A stretch of DNA of 64,000 nucleotides, from assembly GCF_017744675.1 (NCBI RefSeq), contig NZ_JAGIAV010000007.1, positions 62,001 through 126,000 on the forward strand, given 5' to 3'. Of this stretch, positions 35,201 through 42,150 are shown in pieces. Position numbers and translations under genes: made by a program. The stretch comes from Flavobacterium sp. GTDB taxonomy: Bacteria; Bacteroidota; Bacteroidia; Flavobacteriales; Flavobacteriaceae. A model generated the notes under the pieces. That model was not told where the DNA came from. It saw only the letters and a list, made by a program, of their open reading frames with translations, and did not search any database. Within the stretch, counting starts at the first letter, position 1. Every line of letters starts with the position of its first letter.

Positions 35201-35418
35201 TTTTTTACGGCAACATTTACCCCTGGAATCCCTAGATGATCGTTGGCAGAGGTTACGCGTCCTGTTATTATAATTTCTTGATTAGTCTGGAATATTGCTT
35301 TTTCCATAGGTTCTGATTTCTCAGCGGCCTGTAATGCACCTGTAAACAAAAACTGAAACAAAACTCCTAAAGGCAGATACTTCAAGCCATTAAAAATTCC
35401 ACGTAATTTTATTCTCAT
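32218..35418 (-). CDS. xusA: SusC-like TonB-dependent receptor (XusA-like)
   Basis: A 1066-residue receptor, first gene of the six-gene xylan block. After the signal peptide (to ~LQA, residue 31) an acidic spacer leads into the CarboxypepD_reg-like domain (~48-125, ITGRVTSANDHLGIPGVNVA), the SusC linker LGEVIVVGYGKQKK, the plug (~140-250, VSVLKDASATAVYGVRGANG) and a barrel ending FNLGANIMF. It pairs with the SusD encoded 10 bases downstream. Its promoter (35669-35705) has the CAATCGGTTG site over the -33 element and a predicted leader of ~245 nt. The symbol rests on synteny with the Prevotella bryantii xus cluster. Confidence 0.93.
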   Translation of the reverse strand: MRIKLRGIFNGLKYLPLGVLFQFLFTGALQAAEKSEPMEKAIFQTNQEIIITGRVTSANDHLGIPGVNVAVKNVPHAVAVTDIDGKYVIKVPSSQSVLVFTSVGFKALEIAVEGKSEINAVMNQDQTDLGEVIVVGYGKQKKASLVASIAQVSGKTLERSAGVNSIGAALTGNVPGLITSASTGMPGEEDPQLFIRGASTWNNAQPLILVDGVERSMNSVEITSVESVSVLKDASATAVYGVRGANGVILITTKRGRSGAALIRATVNTTVKVPSELPAKLDAYDALMVKNRAIEYELALSPASWNDYLPQAIINKYRFPANTDEAERYPNVDWQKTLFKDYAMSYNASLNVSGGTKYVKYFASADFISEGDLFKKYNNNRGYDAGYGYNRLNVRSNLDFQITPSTVFKVGLAGSHGVKKSPWGASGSEYPMWDAAYSTAPDVFLPYYSDGSWGYYAPNQGKASNSVLNLAISGVQYVTNTKLNTDFTLEQNLDMITKGLSFKGMIALDNTFVENNRGVNDLYNDVQQKWIDPNTGLVLYKNSFDFNNRFDFQEGIKWSPSAGSVNNGASARNLFYQLQLNYHKKIAEKHDIGVLGLFNRYQTATGSEIPHFREDWVFRTTYNYADKYFIEYNGAYNGSEKFNKENRFAFFSSGGVSWIITKENFMKGTQSFLDLLKLRATYGEIGDDNVNGRWLYMSQWAYGGNALLGTTGETAESSPYTWYKEASVGNPDVHWEVAKKSDIGLDFGFFKGLVSGTFDWYSEDRRDILLDGLRRAIPSYYGAVAPVANLGQVQNRGFELELKFNYTFGSGLNLWLNTSMTHAKNKIISADNPELLPDYQKGEGKAIGQSYSYVSNGYYNTWDELYASTIHSTNDGQKLPGNYNILDFNADGVIDAKDNIPFGYSGTPQNTYNTTFGVNWKGFSAFVQFYGVSNVTRQVVLTSLSEQNHVVYDQGSFWSSDNTNADSPMPRWLSTASGFNNGNRYMYDASYLRLKNAEIAYTFDGKSKWIKSAGLQSIRIYVNGNNLYLWSKMPDDRESNFAGTGWASQGAYPTVKRFNLGANIMF

Positions 35419-35668
35419 ATTAATTAAATGTTTGAACTAATTATTTTATTTATCTCTTCTCTAATTGATAAGCAGCATAAACAAGGAAAGACGTATCCTG
35501 TGGAACAATAAATAACTGCTTATAATTATCATTGCTTCATGTCGAATTGTGAGTCATTATTTTGTGGTTTAAGGTTGGTTAGTAAGTTTTTTATAGTTCA
35601 GCTGACTCCATTACTTGATTAATGAAATCTTTGGTTTATCTGAGAAATGAATGTGAATTTTATGTTAA

Positions 35669-35705
35669 CAAAAATATATAAAAAAACGAATTACACAACC
35701 GATTG
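35669..35705 (-). promoter_or_regulatory. xusA-like promoter with CAATCGGTTG site over the -33 element
   Basis: Minus strand: CAATCGGTTG (35705-35696) ending in the -33 TTG, a 19-nt spacer, and TATTTTTG (35676-35669), a full TAnnTTTG match. The 10-mer is the reverse complement of the one in the other susC promoter, as expected if the near-palindrome is read symmetrically. Confidence 0.65.
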
Positions 35706-35994
35706 TTTGAAAATTTATTGATAATTATTAAAAAAAATACACAAATAAAAACACAATAAATATTTTTTATCTTAATATTTTAGTGATTATTTAATTTTAA
35801 GAGCTTTTTGATTCGAAACGATAGTAGGTTTTCAATTTAATCTCAAATTCATTAATAATTGTGTATTTTACACTTAATAACAAAACCCCTCTCATAATAT
35901 CAGTGTATTATTACAAAAAGAGTGTTTTAATTACTGTAAAACTCTAGAATAATGCTTTTTAAGGTTTTATAAAAAATAAATATTGCCAAAAAAA

Positions 35995-36004
35995 CAACCG
36001 ATTG
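35995..36004 (-). promoter_or_regulatory. Distal CAATCGGTTG site
   Basis: An exact second copy in the same orientation, 299 bases upstream of the promoter-proximal site. The spacing differs from that of the other susC gene (310) by 11 bases, about one helical turn. Confidence 0.55.
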
Positions 36005-36057
36005 TACTCTTTCGTAATAGGAGTAAACTTTTGGCTTTGGTAGACGCTTAGAGATAT

Positions 36058-36089
36058 AAAAAAACCAGCTTAAAATGTAAGCTGGTTTT
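36058..36089 (-). terminator. Rho-independent terminator after the GH97 gene
   Basis: A 12-bp stem (36061-36072 AAAACCAGCTTA with 36078-36089 TAAGCTGGTTTT), 5-nt loop, followed by T on the minus strand. It ends the long enzyme run ~40 bases after the stop codon. Confidence 0.9.
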
Positions 36090-36128
36090 TAGTAAAGATT
36101 CAATTAAATCTCAAGTATGAAAATCATT

Positions 36129-38072
36129 TTAATTGGTTAGTAATACCCCTCCATTTTTAGGTATTTTTATTTCAACTTCTTTGTTTTTATTTATTTTCAA
36201 TGTGCTTACTTTTCCGTTTAGCTGTTCATCGTCTATATAATAATTTACTGGCACACCAGAATCAAGCATATCTAATTTTAGTTTTGTTTTTAATACTGTA
36301 TTTGCAGCATTAATTCCGGCAATGTACCATTTTGCACCTTTCCTTCTGGCTAGTATTACATATTTTCCTGGGTAGCCTTCTAAAAATCGAACCTCATCCC
36401 ATACGGTTGGCACTTCTTTCATAAATTTTATAGCCCAATCGGGAGCATCTGATAGATTGTTTGGCGCTAAAGCAAAATGCTGTACTCCGCTTTGAAAAAG
36501 TACAGAAGTTGCCAATGCATACACATCAGAGGTCATTCTTTTTGAACCTTTATTCGGAATATTATCGCTGTTATAGAATTTATTCAAAGCGCTTCCTCCA
36601 AAATCCATGCTTCCTACCACGTTTCTAATAAAAGTATGCGTTGCCGCACTTATTGCTTCGTTATCACAGCTTTGCTGTCCAAAATGCAGATTTTCGCTTG
36701 CCAGAACTGCTTCGCTAGATGCATAATTTGGATACATACGCTCCCAGCCTCTAGGCAGTGTGCAGCCGTGAAAAATAACTAGTATTCCAAAATCATTCGC
36801 ATCTGTTAAAATATCTTCGTATAATTTCATGGTAACCTGCTTGTCTCCACCAAAAAAATCGACTTTAATTCCTTTTACCCCGATACTTTTCATCCATGCC
36901 ATTTCTTTGCGTCGCATGCCTGAATTATCCATTATTCCTCTCGGTCCTTGCGGAGCATCATTCCAATATCCGTTTGAATTGTACCATAAATAAAGTCCTA
37001 CTCCTTTTTGTGCGCCGTATGCTGCTAGTTCTGCTATTTTATCACGACCAATCTGGGTATCCCAAAGTGCATCAATTAAAATGGTTTCATAACCCATTGC
37101 AGCACTAAAATCGATATACTGCTTTTGTACTGGGAAAGTGGTATTGCCATCCATTTTCATAATCCAGCTCCAAGTTCCTTTTGTATATTGATATTCTTTA
37201 GAAGCTTGATATTTTGGTTTAACCAAATCGAATGGAATAGTAGTTTCAACAATTGGCGCCAATGTTTCTCCAATGGTAATAGTTCGCCATGGCGTTTCTC
37301 CCGCAAGCGGAATTCCTGGAGAAGTGGTTCCGTTTCCGTTATTTTCGCCAACCATCGGAAATCCGATGGTATATAATCCGTTCTCATGTCCTATTAATCG
37401 GCTTGCACAATAGCCGCTGTCGACGCCTGTTTCAGAAATTAAAACCCATCCGCTATTGTTTACTTTAAACAAACATGGAAACGTATAGCCATTTCCCCAT
37501 CCATTTTTTCCAATAGCATCATCAAGAGTGTAGGAGGTTTCATAACTAGGAGCTGTTCGGGCATATCCTGTCATTGGATTACTTTGCGGACATAAAAAAG
37601 TAGTGGTTCCTTTAGGCAGTAAAAAACCTGAAACTTCTTCCTGAACGACACAAGAAAGAGTTTCTTTCTGCGGGTATAGCTTATATTTAAATCCCAGATT
37701 ATTATTGCTTACTCTAAATATGACATCAAAAGCAGATTTGCCATCTTTGGTAAACGAAAAAACGGCTTCATTAGCAGTATACTTAACATTGCTTTTTTTT
37801 ATGTTGCGCAACTGATAGGATTCTTCGATTTTATTTTGGCTAACGTTTGTTTCTAAAGTCAATCCGGAACTAAAATCTCCAACATTTGTTTTTAAACCAA
37901 GAGGAGATTTCTCGATGAATGTTTTATCATTGTAAATTACATTATACTCAGCCTTTCCGTTATTTACAGAGACCGATACAGCAATTTTCCCGTCGGGGCT
38001 TTTTACTATAGATTGGGCGTTTAGCTTAAAGAAACTGACTAAACATAAAAAAATTAAACTTTTAAAATTCAT
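36129..38072 (-). CDS. GH97 glycoside hydrolase, retaining (alpha-galactosidase) type
   Basis: A 647-residue exported enzyme with signal peptide MNFKSLIFLCLVSFFKLNAQ. The GH97 three-part plan is visible: N-terminal beta-supersandwich (~21-270), TIM barrel (~280-545) and C-terminal beta domain. The barrel has IKVDFFGG with Asp405 as a nucleophile and SSEAVLASE with Glu454 as the candidate acid/base. An Asp at this place marks the retaining GH97 branch (as in the Bacteroides alpha-galactosidase BtGH97b) rather than the inverting SusB alpha-glucosidases. It likely removes alpha-galactose or beta-L-arabinopyranose-type ends from xylan side chains. Last gene of the enzyme run. Confidence 0.88.
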   Translation of the reverse strand: MNFKSLIFLCLVSFFKLNAQSIVKSPDGKIAVSVSVNNGKAEYNVIYNDKTFIEKSPLGLKTNVGDFSSGLTLETNVSQNKIEESYQLRNIKKSNVKYTANEAVFSFTKDGKSAFDVIFRVSNNNLGFKYKLYPQKETLSCVVQEEVSGFLLPKGTTTFLCPQSNPMTGYARTAPSYETSYTLDDAIGKNGWGNGYTFPCLFKVNNSGWVLISETGVDSGYCASRLIGHENGLYTIGFPMVGENNGNGTTSPGIPLAGETPWRTITIGETLAPIVETTIPFDLVKPKYQASKEYQYTKGTWSWIMKMDGNTTFPVQKQYIDFSAAMGYETILIDALWDTQIGRDKIAELAAYGAQKGVGLYLWYNSNGYWNDAPQGPRGIMDNSGMRRKEMAWMKSIGVKGIKVDFFGGDKQVTMKLYEDILTDANDFGILVIFHGCTLPRGWERMYPNYASSEAVLASENLHFGQQSCDNEAISAATHTFIRNVVGSMDFGGSALNKFYNSDNIPNKGSKRMTSDVYALATSVLFQSGVQHFALAPNNLSDAPDWAIKFMKEVPTVWDEVRFLEGYPGKYVILARRKGAKWYIAGINAANTVLKTKLKLDMLDSGVPVNYYIDDEQLNGKVSTLKINKNKEVEIKIPKNGGVLLTN

Positions 38073-38131
38073 AAAACTTATTTTTGGTTAATGGCTAGAA
38101 TTTTTTTTTGCAAAATACTGCTTTTAAATGA

Positions 38132-39502
38132 TTATTTCGAAAACATCCAATAATCAAAGTACATGATTTTTTCAGCAGCTTTTCCTTTGAATATAAAAAA
38201 GAGATCATGTACTCCTGAAACTTTTTTGATGTCTGCCGTTACCAAAGCCCATCTGTCATCTCCTCCCGTCATCGGAACTTTTACGGTTCCTACTAATTCT
38301 CCATCAAGGCTATCCAATCTTATTTCCATAGATACATTTCCGTTGTGTGTGGTACCTACACGTGCAGTAAATTTTGAAGCACCCGATTCGCGAAAATCAA
38401 CATCGCGCACTTTTGTGTAGGCATTATTTTTCATAGCCGTTATAAATACGCCTACTTCTTTGTTCTGCATTGATTTTACGTCTTTTGACCAAGCTATAGT
38501 TTCTGCTTCTGATTTAACATAAGGATTCAGCGTACCGATTCCTTTTTTGATGCCTTCGGTCATATTCAGCTCTTTAACTTTTCCATCAGAATTAAACTGA
38601 AGCTCTTCTACAGCTACAGATCTCGTAAAACCGCTGCCTCCTGGCAATGCGCCATTATGGTAAAAGAAATAGGTTTTTCCTTTAAAATCTACTACTCCAG
38701 GATGATTGGTAAAACTCTCTCCTTGTGTTGGCATTACAACACCCTGATATTTCCATGGCCCAAGCGGACTTTTACTTGTCGAATAACCGATATGTTCAGA
38801 AATAGGCCCTGCGGCAAAAAACAGATAATACGATTTATTTCTTTTATAAAGCCATGGCCCTTCTTCGTAAGTCGTAGGTCTGCGTGGATCTTCTTTTCCT
38901 GTGCGTTTTCCAAATGCTTCTACCGTATTTGGAAATACCTGTACCTCATCATTATACGAAATCATGTCTTCATTTAATTTCACATAATGGCAAACAGGAT
39001 TGCCCCATAATAAATACGCTTGTCCATCATCGTCTATAAAAACCGTTGGATCAATATCGGCGTTGCTGTTTTGCACCAATGGCTTTCCTAGCGGATCTAT
39101 AAATGGCCCGTACGGACTGTCTGAAACGGCTACCCCAATTCCGTTTTTACCTTGATTGTCTGTAATTGGCGCATACAAATAAAACTTGCCTTTTCTTTCA
39201 ATACATTGAATTGCCCAAGCATTCATTTTCGCCCAGCTGAAATCTTTATATGATAATACTGCCCCATGGTCTGTCCAATTTACCATATCTTCTGTCGTAT
39301 ACAATTTCCAATCGTTCATGGTAAACCACGTAGAATTGTCTTCATCATGCGAAGTGTATAAATACAGTTTGTTATTGTACACCATTGGAGCCGGATCGGC
39401 GGTATAACTTGTCTGTACAATAGGGTTTTGTCCAAAACCCAATACAGGAATTATCAATGCTGCTAAAAATCTTATTTGCTTTAAATTTATTTTATATGAC
39501 AT
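38132..39502 (-). CDS. GH43 arabinofuranosidase/xylosidase with C-terminal CBM6
   Basis: A 456-residue exported two-domain enzyme with signal peptide to ~GFGQ. The GH43 propeller (~26-320) has base Asp36 in SYTADPAPMV, Asp151 in ADIDPTVFIDDDGQAY and acid Glu214 in YEEGPWLYKRNK. A CBM6 follows (~325-456, SEAETIAWSKDV ... SKFTARVGTTHNGNVSMEIRL ... HDLFFIFKG). GH43-CBM6 proteins commonly act on arabinoxylan. Gaps of 59 and 28 bases to its neighbours fit one operon. The catalytic domain resembles the single-domain GH43 at 16492-17454. Confidence 0.91.
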   Translation of the reverse strand: MSYKINLKQIRFLAALIIPVLGFGQNPIVQTSYTADPAPMVYNNKLYLYTSHDEDNSTWFTMNDWKLYTTEDMVNWTDHGAVLSYKDFSWAKMNAWAIQCIERKGKFYLYAPITDNQGKNGIGVAVSDSPYGPFIDPLGKPLVQNSNADIDPTVFIDDDGQAYLLWGNPVCHYVKLNEDMISYNDEVQVFPNTVEAFGKRTGKEDPRRPTTYEEGPWLYKRNKSYYLFFAAGPISEHIGYSTSKSPLGPWKYQGVVMPTQGESFTNHPGVVDFKGKTYFFYHNGALPGGSGFTRSVAVEELQFNSDGKVKELNMTEGIKKGIGTLNPYVKSEAETIAWSKDVKSMQNKEVGVFITAMKNNAYTKVRDVDFRESGASKFTARVGTTHNGNVSMEIRLDSLDGELVGTVKVPMTGGDDRWALVTADIKKVSGVHDLFFIFKGKAAEKIMYFDYWMFSK

Positions 39503-39530
39503 AGTAGTTATTTATACTTTTCTTTCTTTT

Positions 39531-42143
39531 TTACAATTTCACTACAACTGAATTTCCGTCGTAAAGAATTATTTTTTCCTGCTTATTGATTGTGTCTGAT
39601 TTTAAGTGTGCTGAAGATATTTTTACAACCTTAAACTTTCGTTGTTTTATCATCTCTGGAAACGAACCTTTCTGCTTGCCAATGGTTAGGGTTTTCTTTA
39701 CATCATTCCACTTAAATGCTATAGTGGCATACTTTCCGTTTTCATAATTGTAATTGTCTCCTTCATCTTCATAAAGAGTAAATTGATCGTCTGCCCCTTC
39801 GTAGATTCTTATTTCAAGATCATCCCATTTTTTCTCTGCTGTATATTGCATTTCTGGACCAATCGGAAGAATTGAACCTGCTTTTATGAACAATGGAATT
39901 TTATCAATCTCGGTATTTGTTTCTATTTTTTGACCTCCATTAAAACTATTTCCAGTCCAAAAGTCTATCCAACTTGAACCTTTTGGAAGGTAAGTTCCCC
40001 ATTTTTTAATTCCTGCTTCTGTTACTGGCGCTACCAATATCGAACTTCCAAACATATATTCGTACGGCTGATTTACCGCATTTACGTCGTTTTGAAAATC
40101 CATTACAAGAGGTCGCATAAAAGTGGAACCTTCTTTTATTTTTGAGGTTTCAGAGTAGATATAAGGGATTAAAGTGTAACGCAGATTTAGCATTTTTCTC
40201 ATATTCTCTTCAACCTTACCCCCATATTTCCAAGGCTCCGTTTCAGTCTGATAGCCATGAATTCGGAATATGGTACTGAAAGCGCCCCATTGAAACCATC
40301 TGGTTAATAATTCATGGAAATTTTCATCGGTATATTGTCCGCCACCAGGTCTGAAAAAACCGCCAATATCGGTTGTCCAGTAAGGCATTCCCGTCAAGGT
40401 AAAATTCATTCCAGAAACAATCTGTCTTTTAAAACTATCCCAATTCCCGCCAATATCTCCAGACCAATTTATGGTTCCGTATCGGTGCTGTCCCGCAAAT
40501 GCCGAACGGGTTAAAATGGTAACTCGTTTTTCTGGATTTGTGTTTCGCTGGCCTTCATAAACCGACTGACTCACAAACAACGGATAAGTAAGACGATAAA
40601 AATCTCCTGGTCCCTTATATACCGTCGTGCCAGCAAGCGCATCATTTTCAGGTTCTGTGGCATCCATCCACCAGCTGTCTACTCCTTTCGAAAATAAATT
40701 ATCATTTAAGACATTCCAATACTTTTTTTGGGTTTCAGGGTTAAAGTAATCCAGCCATTTGGTATTAGGAATGTACAATCCATTTTCATCAAATTGTTTT
40801 CCTATCGCGGCATTCTTATCTGGATTTGACCAGATAGAAACCATAAAATGAGCCTTTAAATCATGTAATTCTTTTATAAAACCTGACGGATTTGGATAAT
40901 TTTTTTCATCAAACTGAGGCACACCCCAGCCATTATCTCCCCAATATTGCCAATCTTGCACTATAACATCTACAGGCAGTTTTCTTTTTCTAAATTCTTT
41001 TATGGTACTGATCAAATGCTCACTAGAAGTATATCTCTCTCGGCACTGCCAAAAGCCATATGCCCATAACGGAAGCATAGGCGATTTGCCCGAAATGGTT
41101 CTGTAGGTGCTAATCACCTCATCTGCATTTTTGCCTTTAAAAACCACATAATCTAAAGACTGAGCAGAAGTTGATCGAAAAGTAGTTGAATTATCTGTTT
41201 TTCTAAAAGACAGTTTTGGCGTATTGGCTATATTGCAGATTATTTGAACCTGATGTTCTCCCGCCTCTAAATCTACTAGCGCGCTAACAGTAGGTGGAAG
41301 CCATAAATTGGACTGATCCATTATTTTTTTGTCGTCAATTATAACCAAATGCTTGCTATCCATATCTCCTAAATCCAGCATAATAGAATATTGGCCTTTC
41401 TTTTCTACATTAAAATTCCCTTTGTAAAGCACTTCTCTCTGCAATACTTTCTGAGTTCCAGAAGTTGTGGTTACTTCTTGTTCTTTCTCTTTTTCAGAAG
41501 ATTTAATCTCTTTTGAAAGCGGGATAAAACTATCATTTGGATTAAATTCTGTTAAGCCGTATTGGTGCCATAAAATTCCGTATCCTTTATTCGAGTACAG
41601 AAAAGGAATGGCAATCTGAGTATTGACCTGCGTTAATTTTCGAGTAACGTTTTTAAGATTGTAATGTCCGTCCTGAAACTGGCCTAAACCAAAAAGAAAT
41701 TCGTTTTCTGGCGAATCAAAGCGCTGTTCGACGGTAAAAGATTTATATTTATCATTATGGTTTAAAGCCATTTTCCTGCCTGCCGCTCTTTCACTTAAAA
41801 ATAGTTCTCCCTTTTGATCTTTAAACTTTAAGCTTTGTTTTTCTTTATCAAATAGAACGGTTAGACTCTTGGTTTTTAACTGGATTTCTTTACTGTTTTC
41901 TATTACTTTAAATTCAGGGACAGCAAGTTTTTCTACTAGAATCAATTCTTCCTGCTCTTTTGCCTTTTCGGCATGCAGCTGAATTCTAACCGAATTATCT
42001 GTTAGCGGAATAATATGCAGCATTCCTTCTTTTACAGGAATCAAAAGACGGTCGTGTTCTAGAATGTAACTTTTATCTATACTTTTAAAACCAAATAAAA
42101 ATATCAGAAAAAATGGCGCTATAAATTTAAGTTTGACAAACAT
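39531..42143 (-). CDS. GH31 alpha-xylosidase-type enzyme with inserted PA14-like domain
   Basis: An 870-residue exported GH31 protein with signal at the N-terminus (FIAPFFLIFLFGFKS). An N-terminal beta domain (~25-235) is interrupted by a PA14-like insert (~235-310, YKGNFNVEKKGQYSIMLDLG). A barrel follows with WAYGFWQCRERYTS, VIVQDWQYWGD, WWMDATEPE (nucleophile Asp494) and NWSGDIGGNWDSF (acid/base Asp563). A PA14 insert at this position is known from bacterial alpha-xylosidases such as CjXyl31A, so alpha-xylose removal from xyloglucan- or xylan-type side chains is the best guess; alpha-glucosidase activity is the alternative. It lies 7 bases downstream of a GH97 gene. Confidence 0.88.
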   Translation of the reverse strand: MFVKLKFIAPFFLIFLFGFKSIDKSYILEHDRLLIPVKEGMLHIIPLTDNSVRIQLHAEKAKEQEELILVEKLAVPEFKVIENSKEIQLKTKSLTVLFDKEKQSLKFKDQKGELFLSERAAGRKMALNHNDKYKSFTVEQRFDSPENEFLFGLGQFQDGHYNLKNVTRKLTQVNTQIAIPFLYSNKGYGILWHQYGLTEFNPNDSFIPLSKEIKSSEKEKEQEVTTTSGTQKVLQREVLYKGNFNVEKKGQYSIMLDLGDMDSKHLVIIDDKKIMDQSNLWLPPTVSALVDLEAGEHQVQIICNIANTPKLSFRKTDNSTTFRSTSAQSLDYVVFKGKNADEVISTYRTISGKSPMLPLWAYGFWQCRERYTSSEHLISTIKEFRKRKLPVDVIVQDWQYWGDNGWGVPQFDEKNYPNPSGFIKELHDLKAHFMVSIWSNPDKNAAIGKQFDENGLYIPNTKWLDYFNPETQKKYWNVLNDNLFSKGVDSWWMDATEPENDALAGTTVYKGPGDFYRLTYPLFVSQSVYEGQRNTNPEKRVTILTRSAFAGQHRYGTINWSGDIGGNWDSFKRQIVSGMNFTLTGMPYWTTDIGGFFRPGGGQYTDENFHELLTRWFQWGAFSTIFRIHGYQTETEPWKYGGKVEENMRKMLNLRYTLIPYIYSETSKIKEGSTFMRPLVMDFQNDVNAVNQPYEYMFGSSILVAPVTEAGIKKWGTYLPKGSSWIDFWTGNSFNGGQKIETNTEIDKIPLFIKAGSILPIGPEMQYTAEKKWDDLEIRIYEGADDQFTLYEDEGDNYNYENGKYATIAFKWNDVKKTLTIGKQKGSFPEMIKQRKFKVVKISSAHLKSDTINKQEKIILYDGNSVVVKL

Positions 42144-42150
42144 ATCCGAA

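Larger units (their letters stand above)
35419..36128. other. Long intergenic region upstream of the xus-like operon
   Basis: About 710 bases without a credible gene. It holds a ~245-nt predicted leader (35419-35662) in which I see no clear riboswitch or strong hairpin, the promoter with an overlapping CAATCGGTTG site, an A/T-rich stretch, the distal site (35995-36004), and the terminator of the GH97 gene (36058-36089). Confidence 0.75.
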
